A stretch of DNA of 64,000 nucleotides from Tetranychus cinnabarinus (taxonomy: Eukaryota > Arthropoda > Arachnida > Trombidiformes > Tetranychidae). Of the stretch, positions 47,013-59,779 are shown piece after piece. The notes beneath the pieces are model-generated. The model did not search any database and was not told where the DNA came from. It was given only the letters and a program-made list of their open reading frames with translations. The DNA is taken from positions 9,796,001-9,860,000 of the forward strand of contig WHVY01000003.1 in assembly GCA_022266195.1 (NCBI GenBank), given 5' to 3'. The stretch's first letter is position 1. The number at the start of each line of letters is the position of its first letter. A program made the position numbers and the translations under genes.

Positions 47013-49804
47013 ATGGCTAAAGAGTTGCTGGTGTAAGTTTTATCCCTCCATTTTTACGTTTCACTGACTGTTATAGCTTTATTGTATCACTTTTTAGTTT
47101 GCCAATCTATTTTTGTAATTATATTTTAATTGTTTAACGGTTAATTTGGTAACTCTAATTACATTTTATTAATTATTGTCTCTATTTCATTTCCTCTGGT
47201 TAAAATTATCTAGAGAAGGATCCATTTTTGGTATTGGAAACCCTTTATTGGATATTTCTGCCAATGTAAATGATGAATTTTTACAAAAGTAAGTCTTATT
47301 AAATAATTTTCCCATTCATTTACTTTATATAATTAGTAATAGATCAGCTAATTCAGCATTGATCAGCATTAAAATTTAATTCTGATCTCAATTAATAAGA
47401 ATAAAACAATTACTCTAGAGTTTTGATTGATTGTATTTTTGTATTGTAGTTAGCTAGACAATGCTTAAGATTTTAAGTTGATTTTAGGTTTTTCAACTTG
47501 ATCATCAATCGTATCATAGTTTAATAAGTTAATTATGTAAGTGTTGCTGATTATTACTAGTCAAAGATAGACGGAGACAGATTGGAAAAGTGTTGATCAT
47601 GATCTTCAATTTGAAAGTGAAAACTCATTTGTAATAATTTCTCAACGGTGAGATGAAAGATAAACATGAATGAAAAGGATTGTGATTATGGTGATAATCT
47701 TGCTTCTTGAGTAGGTGATATGAGTTGCTTGAAAAGTAATGTGTAAGATATTCAGTGATATGAAATTGTTTTGGAACTGAACTCTTAAAGAATCTGATTA
47801 TTGAACAACATCGTGAAAATTATACTTTTCAATCTTTAACTACTTGGCTTAACGATCCACCATAATCATGATAATGAGATGCTAAAAAGGAAAGCAGTGT
47901 TCAAGTGATATCTGCTCGTTTCACGCTCTAATTTAGCTCAATTGTTAAAAATAAACATTGCCAGAGGAATCGGAAAAATAATCATCAACAATGAAAATTG
48001 GCTTCAACTTTAAGCATACTTTTCGCAAACAACTTGCAATTTTCAGGCAATATTAACTAATAAACTATATAGTAAACTTAATTAAAGCGATCATTAGTTA
48101 CCTAAAATTGTCGTTAGCATCAAATCCCATCTTAATTGCTTTACTACTCTGAGCATTTACTGCTAAAAATCAAGACAATGTATTGAATTCAATGTATTAT
48201 TCAATAACACAGTTTATCTCACCAACAATGTCACTTAACATTCTCAATATTATCAGTGTAACAGTTTATAACGAAACAATTGATATTGTATATCAACTAG
48301 AACTGAATAAAATAAGTTTTTATCGGTTTGTTTATCGATAATTAGCTGTGTACATTCACTAATCAATATTTGTTGTAAATCTTGTTTCTTTATTTATGAA
48401 TCTGAAAGTCAGGCCAAGTGTTTAGGATTTTCAATATTTCATTACATTTCTATGTGTATTTATAGCAAGACATGAATATAAAAATGCTCATTGCTTATTT
48501 ATAATTTCATAATTACATATTTAATGTATGTAAATTTTATCATTTAAATTGCCAGCATTAATCAACTTACACTTTACCTTTAAATATTGAGGAAACTTGA
48601 TCCTCACTTTGGTTCCAAGTATTTATCATTTACTAATTAATCGTATTTTTATTTGTTTTTTTCCAGATGGAAACTGCCCAAAAATGGTGCCATTGTTGCT
48701 GATAAGACTCATGAAAATTTGTATGAAGATTTAATCAACTCATTTGAAATTGACTACTCGGCTGGTGGTGCCTGTCAAAATACCCTGCGTTTTGTTCAAT
48801 GGATTATCGGAAAAAATACTTCGGTTACCACTTTTGTTGGTTCCATTGGAAACGATTATTTTGGACGAATGATGGAAAAGAAAGCCAAATCTGAAGGAGT
48901 CAAGGTTCTTTATCATGTAGATAAGACAACCGCTACTGGAACATGTGCTGTCCTCATTACTGACCATGGAAAGAATAGATCCTTATGTGCTTATTTGGGT
49001 GCCGCTGACAAACTAAATAAAGAGGCTATTGTCCGAAATTGGCATTGGGTGGACAAGGCTCGAGTATATTATACAACGGGTCACATTTTATCTGTTACAC
49101 CTGATTCGGTTGTCGCCATTGCCCATCAAACAAATGTGGACAAATTTACTGATAAAAAGTTCATGTTCAATTTGGCTGCCACATATGTCAGTGAAAAACA
49201 TGGTAAAGAGCTGCAAGCCATATTACCTTACATTGACTATATGTTTGGTAATGAAGAGGAAACTTTAGCTTTTGCTAAATTCAAGCAATATGGAGTAAGT
49301 CGTCAATATGATTAGTTTTTTTTTCGTTTACTAATCGTATAACTTTATGTTTAATTAGTATTTGAAAACTGAATTGGATAGATTTGAATTTATTTTTAAG
49401 CATTTCACTTTTGTGTGAAAAAAAGATTTCTTACTTTTTTCCTTCTCTTTTTTGCCTTTTTTGTTCAACAGACAACGGATATGAAGGAGATAGTTAAAAA
49501 GATTGCAAATGAACCGAAAACAAGTAAAGGTCCACGAATTGCTGTTGCTACCCAAGGTCCAAAAGCTGTTTTAGTGGCTACTACTGGATCAGACAAAGTT
49601 GCTGAATATCCTGTTCCTCAATTAGAGGAAGAGAAAATAATTGACACTAATGGAGCTGGCGATGCTTTTACTGGAGGATTTCTGGCTATGTTCATCCAAG
49701 AAAAACCTTTGGATGTTTGCATTAAATGTGGTATCTACTGTGCGACTGAATGTATTCAACGAATCGGTTGTACTTTCCCTAAGGAATTCAAGTTTACTCC
49801 TTAA
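47013..49804 (+). CDS. ADK: Adenosine kinase
   Basis: Four exons: 47013-47032, 47214-47288, 48667-49294, 49472-49804, giving 351 aa. Phosphorylates adenosine to AMP with ATP in the purine salvage pathway, in cytosol and nucleus. PfkB/ribokinase fold motifs seen: FGIGNPLLDISANV near the N-terminus, the substrate motif SAGGACQNTLRFVQW, VGSIGNDYFG, TGTCAVLITD, FGNEEE, and the signature DTNGAGDAFTGGFL with the catalytic base Asp at about residue 305. It ends IGCTFPKEF. The first exon holds only 20 coding bases (MAKELL-), and intron 2 is 1.38 kb. Length and motif order agree with animal ADK. Confidence 0.97.
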
Positions 49805-51349
49805 ATTAAATACCATCATTGTTATTGTTATTTAAAGTCTTTCCTTTCAGTCGTTTATCCCAACCCTTAATATCCAGATTTTCCAATGAATATTCCTTTC
49901 TTTCTCTCTTCGTCTCTTTGCATCCAAATCCCTACTCTGATACAATTTCATTTCATCATTTCAATAATTTCACCTGTATTATCTTAATATTAAACCTTGC
50001 AATCTAAAAATATGATAAATGTAATTTGACAATCCGTTTGTCCAAAAAAACAACTCAACCTTTTACTAAATCTTCCTTGGTTTATTTATTTTCATCATAA
50101 TTTTGGTTTGGAAAGATAATCACCAGATTAACCTTTGACCTTTGGTGGCACTTAAACAGGCAAAACAAAATAGCCAAAAGTAAAGGTTTCTACTTGCAAA
50201 AGCCAAATATTTTTTGGTTTATTATATTTCCATGATAATTCAGATTAACAAGAAATATTGTAAGAAATTTTCAGGTAACCTTTGATGGCAAACCAGAAAA
50301 TGCCCTTACTTTGCTAAAGAAATAAACTCTGAGAAATTGAATTTTCGTTTTTTATGCGACAGGCAACAGATCACTTCGATTTTAGGTTGCGACAAAAATG
50401 GTCAATCGTAAAAGTGCACTAACCTTTTTTATGCTATTCAACTCTTACATAGATTAGACGCTCATCTTTCAATTAACCCTCGCTCACATGTCTTCCTTCA
50501 GATGATTCATCTCCATTCAACTACGCATTCATTAATGGAGACATTTTTAGAAAATTCAAAATATTGAATCATCCTAAAAACAGAGTAGATGCATAGATCG
50601 TATGATGAAATGAACGATTCAATGCAATGGATAAATTAAATTTGATTTCATTGAGATTCACGTATACATTATATTTTTTAAATTATCTCATCTGAAACAA
50701 ATATTTGCTCAAGTCGATAACCTATCATTACGCTCAATCCTAGACCACATATCTTAATGACAAAAGGTCAGTAAAAATATGCGTAATTCATTTACCATAT
50801 AGCTCAGATGCCTTGAAAACATAGGAATCTTTTCAATCAATAATTAAAAGTCGATAATGCGATGTTGATACGATTTCAACTTTAAGACTTGGAAAGATTA
50901 AATTGGAAGTTCTTAGAGATTGTCTTTTGGATTGTCAATTCTAGAAAAAACGTAAACTTGTTTGTTCCAAGCTGACCAGATCCATTATTGTATGGGTTGG
51001 ACTTCCTTGGGATTATTGACAGGTTTTGTAAAACTGGTATTTTGCAGCGGTCATTTAATTTTGAAAACCTAAAAACACTAATAATATATCATTTTTAGGT
51101 TAAATAGTTTAAAGATTTTAAGACAAAATTTTCAAAGCAAGACATGAAAGACAAAATTATTGTCAATAGACGGCGTCACATGTTCTATACTCTTTGCTGC
51201 TTTGGTGCGATCCATTTTAGTTAGTAATCACTCCGCCTCCTGGTTCTTGCAAATTTGGTTTTTGGTTCTGCCTTAGGTTCAATTGATTGAAATTGAAATT
51301 GGACAGTTTTTTTTCACAGAGTTAATTTTTATGTTTTAATAAATTCAAA
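49805..51349. other. Intergenic between ADK and KDM4
   Basis: 3' flank of ADK followed by about 1.3 kb without recognisable genes. It should include the KDM4 promoter and leader. The frame at 49819-50007 is spurious. Confidence 0.5.
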
Positions 51350-54300
51350 ATGATTAATATACCGAGAATTCAAGTGTTTCGGCCCTCTATGGAAGAGATG
51401 AAAGATTTTGAAGGATACATCAATAAAATTGAGAAATCAGGTGCTCATAAAGCAGGCCTAGCAAAGGTAAGTGATTGCGATATTTTGTTTACTTATTCAA
51501 ATGTCTATCTTTTATAAATTTCCTGCTTTCTATTTCAATTTCTTACCCTTTCATTTATTTATATTTTTATCCTTTACAAATTGATAATTTTACCTAACCT
51601 AGATTATTCCCCCTGCTGAATGGAAACCTCGTCGTAAAGATTCAAATTATCAATCTCATGAGATAGATCAACTTGTAATAAAAGCTCCAATTCAACAAAT
51701 CGTTCAAGGTCGATTAGGCCTTTACCAACAGTATAACATTCAGAAGAAATCTTTAACTGTTAAAGAGTTCAAGAAACTTGCTGAGAATCCGAAATATCGG
51801 ACACCAGATTTTTTTGACTATGAAGAGCTTGAAAGGAAATATTGGAAAAATGTTACTTATAACCCACCAATATATGGGGCTGATGTCCCTGGCTCTTTGT
51901 ATGATGAAGACGTTGATGAGTTCAACATTAATCGACTTAACACTATTCTCGATTTGGTAAATGAATCTTACGGAATCAAGATCATGGGTGTTAATACCGC
52001 ATATCTTTATTTTGGTATGTGGAAGACTACATTTGCCTGGCACACTGAAGACATGGATCTCTATAGTATAAATTATTTACACTTCGGTGCGCCAAAATCA
52101 TGGTATTGCGTCCCCCCAGAGCATGGTAAACGTCTCGAAAGGCTTGCTGCTGGTGAGTTTTTTATAACTTAATTCGTTTTTTTTCATTTGAGTGTAAGCT
52201 CTATTCCCAAAGTGCTCCCTCTTGAGCTTTCTTTAAAGAGCATGGAAAAATACTTCACAGTACTCTTGCTGTGTTGTAAATGTCCATGTGTTAATGACAT
52301 GAGCTACTTTTTCTACTTATCAATTTCTGTTTACTCATATCATTTTTTTTATTATCAATTTTTTAAGGCTTTTTCCCTTCAAGCGTAACTTCTTGTCCAG
52401 CTTTCTTAAGACATAAGATGACATTAATTTCTCCAGCAATATTGAAACAATATTCTATACCATATAACAAAATAACTCAAGAAGCTGGAGAGTTCATGGT
52501 TACATTTCCTTACTCATATCATGCTGGATATAACCACGGCTATAACTGTGCCGAGTCTACTAATTTTGCAACGGAAAGATGGGTTGAATATGGAAAACGA
52601 GCTACAAGGGTAGGAATTGGGGCAATTTCTCACTTTTAACTCCTTTAGGCAAACATTGCCTTTGGCTATTTGTTTTTATTTCCCTCTTTCTTACCTTTCT
52701 CTACTCTTTCTTTTCCATAGTGTAATTGCCGTAGTGATTCAGTTAAAATTAGCATGGAGGCTTTTGTCAAAAAATATCAACCTGAACGTTATGATCTCTG
52801 GCTCCAAGGTAAAGATGTTGGACCTCATCCAGAAGATCCGACACATATCTCACCTGCGCCTTTACCGTCTGATTACGAACTTCAAGTTCTATCCAAAGTG
52901 TAAGTGTTTCTTCATTCTCTTAAATTTCCACATTTAGCTGTTGATTATTAATGTAGTTAATTAATGACTTATAATTGTTACAATTAATTACAGGAGTAAA
53001 AGTAAACGACACCCGCCTTACAAACCTGACCCAGAAATATCAGATGCAGAATCAATGGATAATCATTGTGAAGCTATGCCAACATTTCCAACAAAAGCTG
53101 CTCGTAAACACTTCGAAACTCCTGGGCCATCAGCAACAATTTCACACCAAACAGATTCAAAGCATGGTTTTATTGATAATTCTGTTACAATCGGAGAATC
53201 TGAATATCTCAGAACTAGCCCACCAAATATAACAGATGCTGTCAAGAGAATAAAACATCGATTTACACCAAAAAGTGGATTAACGAAACGTTCTCGTAAA
53301 TCATCGACCGTCTCTTCGACTTGCTCCATTCCTCCAGAATCAAGTTCAACCAACATGATGCCAACTAATGCACCTCCATTTATGAATCCAACTCCTTTCA
53401 TCAACACGAATCCCATTGCTGGGCCTTCATATATGCACTCAAATTTGTGCACTCAACCACCGGAAAGTGTGTTACCTTTAACCTGGGTTACTAAACCAGG
53501 AGCATACTCTGGAGCCTTACAATTGATCGATAAATTTCTAAATTGTGATCTGACATCTTCAGTGCCATCATCTGCTACATCTTTCTATCCAACAAATCCA
53601 AATTTCAATCTATCAGAAAATGTAGAAATTTCTTCTTTACCATACAACGGAAATTCACAGGCTAGTGCATCGAATGACGATGATGTCCCAACAGATTTAT
53701 CGATGAAGTCCAAGATAGTGCTTAATGATGTAAGTAATTTTTCATCATCCATACTAGCTCTGCCTCTAAATTAGCTATACTATAGATGTCTCAGTGATCT
53801 AGTGACCTGGTAATCTATCTCAATACATTCTGTCTCTACTCAGAATTTACTTTCAAATATTGACCGAAATCTCAACTTTTGATTATCGGTCACAATAACT
53901 CTTCCAATCCTTGTACAAATTTAATGCATTTCAAATTCACTTCTGTGTTATCACCTCTTTATATATGTTTCAATTTGTGTGTTTGTTAGTAATTCATTTG
54001 CTTGTTCAAAATTATTACCTCGTCATTAATATTTTAATTTGAGAAATCGATTGAGTTTAACTTAAAACTTGATAAAGAACACTTTAACCTCTTTTCTCTA
54101 ACACATTCTTTCTGTTGTGTGTTCATCCCTTTATCTTCTAGGACTTATCTAAGCTGTTAGCCGATGAGACCTTAAGTCGTGATATGAGAGAGATCTTAAA
54201 GCGCGTGCCTGTCCAACCCTACCTCTACCAACATTTACCCTACAGTTTTTTTGGTGAACAGATCTTTAATTGTTACATATCAAGTATATTTCCTCATTGT

Positions 54301-56066
54301 TCGATATGTATAATAATGAGAAAGTTTGAAATCCAAGATGATTGGGTTGATGCACATTATAAAATACCTACCTCTAGTCCAATCATACTTCCAAGTGCTG
54401 CTTTTGCCTTTAAGGTGAAAGATGCTACGCCAAATCTTGAAGATATCAAATGTTCCTCATTGCTAGTTTGCGCGGATTGCAAAATTTGTGTACATTCAAG
54501 TAAGTTTTGAATATAACAATCAATAAAATAACCTAGTAAAGATCAATACTGCAGATAAACATCATTGGGCAGGATGAATTTGATTGATTACCAGGGACTT
54601 GAAATTGGTTTAGAGTCAATCTTGAAAGTCGCTCTAAAATTCAAAATTAGTCTAGTTTTCATTTTCTCTGACAATCTTTCACAATCCATCCTTTGCTATG
54701 CTAGTACTTTATCTACCAATTCAAAACCTTAAACTTTTCCTTTCTAATCAATCTTTCTTTCTTTTAATTTACAGTCTGCTATGGAGTCCACAATAAATTA
54801 GATGTTGATAATCGTGCAAATTGGAGATGCGATCGCTGTATAAATGAAGACTATGGTGTAAATTGTTGTCTCTGTCCATTGCGAGGAGGTGCTCTTAAAA
54901 AAACAAAAGATGACAGTAAATGGGCTCACATAACTTGTGCATTAATGCAACCTGGGGTTACTTTTTTAAATGGATTTAATAAGCAACCTATAGATATTAG
55001 TGGAATTAAAAAAAATAGAGCAAATGCACCCTTATTTGTAAGCATCCGTTAATATATACACATATTTATATATTATATTCCCTTATCTTTTGATAAATTA
55101 ACCGCATCTTTTGTTTTACCCTTTTTTCTTCCTCACTTGTCCTCTAGAAATGTATATATTGTCAGAAAACCAATAATAAACTTACAGACTATATAAGTGG
55201 CTACTGTATTCAATGTTACTTAGCACCGAAGTGCTCTGTAAAATTTCACACAACCTGCGCTTACTTGAATGGTGCCAAATTTGAAACGGACGATTGGCCT
55301 GACCCAATTAGAGTGTATTGTACAAAGTGCATCGGAAGAACATCTGGTAAACATCTTGGCCTGCCGGGCGAAGAGGACGAGGTAAACTTGGGAACCATCG
55401 TCTTAGCAAAGCATAAAAATCGTCGTTATTATGAAGCTACTGTGATGAACAAAACAAGCCTGATTTTACATCACGCTCATCTTGAGGATAACTCAATTTT
55501 ACAAATTTTAAAAACGTCTGATATTGTTGTAAGTGGCTATTTATCTTGCTCTTTTTTATTTATTAATGATACCTATCAAGTACTCTTGTTAACAATCTTT
55601 GTTTTGGTTCTTCTTTATTTTATCTCAGGACCCAGATATTGAAAGGACTGGAATCCCTGAAATCGGTGATCCAATTACAATATTTTGGGAGAAAACAAAT
55701 CAAGCTGGAAAATATGCTGGCAACCACAAATCTATTCAATATGTTCTCAAATTTGAGGACGAATCCATAATCAAATGTACAAGAGAATCTTTTTATCGTC
55801 TAGATGACGAAATTCCACTAAAAGTTCAACAAAAACGAGTAAGTAGATCTTTAATGATACCTAACTTTTTATCTGAACCCAGATCTTATTTACTTTGTCG
55901 TCTTTGATGTTTTATTCATTATCATTCCTCAATTTTAAATCTTTAATTTTTCTAAAATTTTTGTTTTCTCTTTTTTGTTCAGTCTCGAGCGACGGATGTT
56001 AAAAACGAAAGTGCATTCTGGGCCGCAAATCTTAAAAAATTCAAAACAACAATAATTAACTCATAA
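51350..56066 (+). CDS. KDM4: KDM4 (JMJD2) histone lysine demethylase, full-length form with PHD and Tudor regions
   Basis: Ten exons: 51350-51466, 51603-52152, 52368-52609, 52721-52899, 52994-53729, 54142-54499, 54775-55037, 55148-55528, 55629-55838, 55983-56066; 1,039 aa, phases consistent. An Fe(II)/2-oxoglutarate dioxygenase that removes methyl groups from H3K9/H3K36. JmjN at about 5-45 (QVFRPSMEEMKDFEGYI). JmjC with iron ligands H186 and E188 (WHTEDMD) and H274 (YHAGYNHG). Zinc-site residues SCPAFLRHK and CNCRSD. A Ser/Pro-rich linker (exon 5). PHD (PHCSIC...) and extended PHD (CCLCPLRGGALKKTKDD; KCIYCQK). Tandem Tudor (NLGTIVLAKHKNRRYYEA; ITIFWEKTNQAGKYAG). The whole catalytic set is present. 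Drosophila KDM4 proteins, as I recall, lack the PHD/Tudor half, so this architecture is the vertebrate-like one. Confidence 0.95.
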
Positions 56067-56734
56067 TGTATATTTATACTCATTATTTTTGGGCGCGAGC
56101 AACAAAATCATAAAAATCATCAAAATCAACTTTTCAAAAAATCAAAAACAAATCATTTAATTTTGCCTATCTTTTTCTCCTCGTATTACTCATAATGAAA
56201 ATATCAATAGTATTATCTCGTACTTCATTCTGTTGAAACTCTGATGCTATTAAAATGCATGTAATCTTATCTAGTTTGTTTGATTTCTTCTCACTCCACA
56301 ACGAATTAAACCATATGTTCACCCTCAAATTACAATTTTTATTGGATCATTTTATTAAAATAAAATTGTTGAATTGATTTTCAAATTGTATCCTTAATTT
56401 ATCTAGATGGCGTGACTTCTGAACTATTCTGGTTCGTCCTTAAAAATTCATTTTAACCTCAGTTCAGTCAAAAAATGAGATAAAAATGAATAATTAACAG
56501 TAGATGGCGACAAAGTAATCACTTATCAAATGATTTGCACTTTTTCCTGTAATCTGCGTTTGAGTTCAATTTTCATCAATACTCTTGTCTTTTATAAAAT
56601 CCTTTACATCACATGTGTCAATAAGCAATAAATAGCGATAAGGTTGATTAGAAGACGCTAACCAAGCTGATTCAGCTATAGCCGGTAAGAGGAATATCTA
56701 AACCGTGAAAGTCAAAACAAAGGGATTATAATGC
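56067..56734. other. Intergenic downstream of KDM4
   Basis: 3' flank of KDM4; nothing else recognised up to the CARM1 fragment. Confidence 0.5.
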
Positions 56735-57150
56735 GGAGAAGATGCGTCTCTGAAGCTGATTGAAAGTCAACTGTAAATTTCATTGTAAATGTCAACTGAA
56801 ACCTCGACTTACAATATTGGAATGTCAAAAGTAATGTCGGATGTCAACTGGCTGACGGAAGTATTCCTCAACAGCAGCTTTTTTTAAACAGTGAGATCAA
56901 CACCATGAAATTTTCTTGGTACCAAAAATTAGCTTTGTTGAGCTGTTGAAAGGCGCGATATGAAGATCTTCCAGAGTTGGATCTGCCATTAGCATGAAGA
57001 TAAGTTTCAAGCATACGTTCATTGAACAGCATATAACCCATTGGCTCAGAGATAATTATACCAACCTTCTCTGGTAGATTTATCTCTTCAATTTTACCGG
57101 GAATGACAACAATCTTATTTTGTAACTTGTTATGGAAGCTCAATTGTTCA
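56735..57150 (-). pseudogene. Decayed fragment of CARM1
   Basis: Same-orientation partial copy of the CARM1 coding region at about 62388-62824, including SEPMGYMLFNERMLETYLHA, the glutamate-loop region. Internal deletions remove the segment between that motif and QLNKANFWYQ and disturb the frame. The SAM-binding motif and C-terminus are absent. It lies 5 kb from the parent and includes only sequence from its large exon, so processed or direct genomic duplication cannot be told apart. Confidence 0.9.
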
Positions 57151-58742
57151 TTAATCCTCAATACCAGAGCCTAGTGAATCCCAAGAATAGTAATTGCTAC
57201 CAGATGAACTCTTTGTTGAAGCTAAAATAAAGCATTGGAAATGGAGTTAGACCTCGATACTTCATCTTTTGACTATTGTCTGGTATTCAAGCGAATCGAT
57301 GGTCAATTTTTTGTGATGAATTATTAAATAACCAATATTGATTTAATAATTATTGGTTAAGTTATTCTGATTTTCATGGGATACAATTGAATCGATGTTG
57401 GTTAACATATAAGCAGTTTAGTCAGTAAAGTTTGGCTTGATAAATCTGCACTATTTGTATGAAATGTTATCAGTCATCCAAATGCACTGTTAATTTGTCT
57501 GGAAATTTCTCACTCACTACCTTCAACCATTTACTCACTTCTCACATATCAGACATTTACCTGATTGTCACCAGTAAATTGTTCAACTTTCCCAGCTCCT
57601 TTGGCACCTCGAATCTTGATCACGTTTGCCTTTAGCAGTTTTCCATATTAAACTTGTATTTTAGTTGATAGTTAATTGATAGTTTACCAGTTTAAAAAGT
57701 AATCATCAATAGGAATCAGTAATTTTTTGCTTAAATCCTCTTCTGTCAAGGTAGGTTGAAGAAATGGCAAAAAAAAGAAAGATGGAGTTGATCAAGATGA
57801 TGATGATGATCAAGTTCACGGAAAGGTTAATGAAGCTTCGCCTTAAGATAATCGAGGTCGGAATTGTTACCCACTTCCTGAATAACTGGTCTGGTTTCTT
57901 GAAAATTGTTTGTAACTGTACCTTTATACCAAGACTGTTTACATAAATAACCTTCTCCTTGACCCAACCATTATAACCAACCATCATTTTATCAACACAA
58001 AAACACTGTGAGGCTCAAATTAAATTCTTTACAAATTCATCTTTCCACAAACATCTTTGGGATACTCATCATTTAATTGTCTTTCAGTGTCATTACAAGC
58101 TTGTCTTATCAAGCTGAATGTTCAAGTGCCAATCAAGAACAATATTTCAGTTGAAACACTGAAACACAACTTTCTGTTCTTTGTAATTTGTTCATTAGTT
58201 GACAGTAAAGAGGACAAATCAAAATTCAACAAAAGATAATTTTTATTAAAAATAACAAAAGAATCGCAAAGATAGTTTTTTTTAAAAAAAGGGACAAATT
58301 AAATTGCGTGCAATTAAGGGTGCATTATAAATAAGTGTTACATTAATGGTGTTAAATTGATTGTAAATGGTAGGACTGATCAGAGGTGACATAGGATCAT
58401 CAAGAAAATGGTGTTTTTGATCTTTGGCATTGATCGTAGTCCCTGACGGTGGTTAATTGTTTCTTTCCATTGGTTGCTTTGTAAAGAAAAGTATATTTAT
58501 TAAGGTGAAAAGATGAATGAGACGGAACTGTAACAGGCTTATTAATCTTTACCATTTAAATATTGTTTATTTGTAATGGAAGGGATAAAAATTAATTTGT
58601 CCCAAATGTTAAAAAATCGGTGGTATAGTTGTGTGTGATTATCGTCATGATAAGTTGGCTAAAATTTAAATCTAACCAAAAGGATGAAATCCAAGCTCAT
58701 TGGTGTAGTTGAATTGGATGTACCAGTTGTTATGGCCAGTCA
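57151..58742. other. Intergenic, nothing recognised
   Basis: Short frames around 57706-58239 lack coding character. The right part should hold the 3' untranslated region of the minus-strand gene ending at 58743. Confidence 0.5.
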
Positions 58743-59779
58743 TTACAAAGTTTCATTACAATTTGAGTAAATCTTGGCACAATCCTCACCGCTTCGACCT
58801 CGTCTAACTGCCTCTGAGATTGTATTTGATGGGATTGATTTTTGGTGTTGAAGGAGATAACCAGTAGCATATCTGTTTAAATACATTTGAATAGGAAAAG
58901 GGGAAAAAATGATAAAGAAAGGATGAATACACAAGAAAATATGAAGAGAAGCAGAAAAAAAGGTCAAAATTGGATAATAGGATGTGAAGCGAGAAAAGGG
59001 TAAGATGTAACTTGTCCTGATTATATAGATCTTGAAGATATATATTTATACAACTTTAAATTGCACATAATAGATTGTTGAAGCGTTCAAGGGAATCGAC
59101 CTCAATTCAGGGTTATTACATCTTTCAAATCTCGATCCAATTGTATTTTGAAAATATTGTCAATGATAAAAACTGATGGATGGATAAATGGTTAAGAAAG
59201 CTTCAACTTACCCTCCAACTTGGGATACAACATAACCGAGTTCACGACCTTCCCTAACGGCTTCCTTGGATGATTCACACAAATGTCTTTGGGCACAATG
59301 ATCATCACCGGCAAGGACTGATTTTACATAACCTCGTAACATGGTTGCTCCAGCGTAAGCAGCATCATCAACAGCATCTTTTAATCCACGAGCAGATGAG
59401 CTTCGTGCCTTTTGACCAAATGAGCTTCTCAACATGTCAAGAACCTGTAGAGAAGAAGCAAAATTAAGTAAAAGTTAGTGTTGATCATTTCATGGAAAAT
59501 TAATGAAAATGTTTGTCAAAATGGGAAACTTACCTCGACAAGAACACCGAGGACTTGACGTGATGTTGCTGCACTTTCATCACTTGTACCAAATAAAATT
59601 TTGAACACAGTTTTGAAGAGGTTTTTGGTATTCATAAATGTAGTAATTTCCTTCTTCTCGGTATCAAAGCGAGCTTTCCTATCATCGAATCGGGCTTGAC
59701 GGGCTTGAGTTGATTCAGAAGCTGAAACAACGGCAACAAAAACGGCCAAAAGGGCAACACTTAAAATAACGTTTTTCAT
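58743..59779 (-). CDS. Secreted protein, DM4/DM12-like
   Basis: Three exons (5' to 3'): 59534-59779, 59212-59444, 58743-58872, giving 202 aa with consistent phases. The start has a clear signal peptide (MKNVILSVALLAVFVAVVSA) and a good context (CAACCATGA). The C-terminal half has paired cysteines, DHCAQRHLCESS and GRSGEDCAKIYSNC, with an Ala/Gly-rich helical region between. This spacing (C-x5-C, then GRxGxDCxxxYxxC) resembles the arthropod DM4/DM12 family as I know it; that family's role is poorly known. There is no transmembrane segment besides the signal. Exact family placement is inference. Confidence 0.82.

Noticed and set aside
48740..48967. Minus-strand frame inside ADK exon 3
   Set aside because: Antisense shadow of a well-supported exon.
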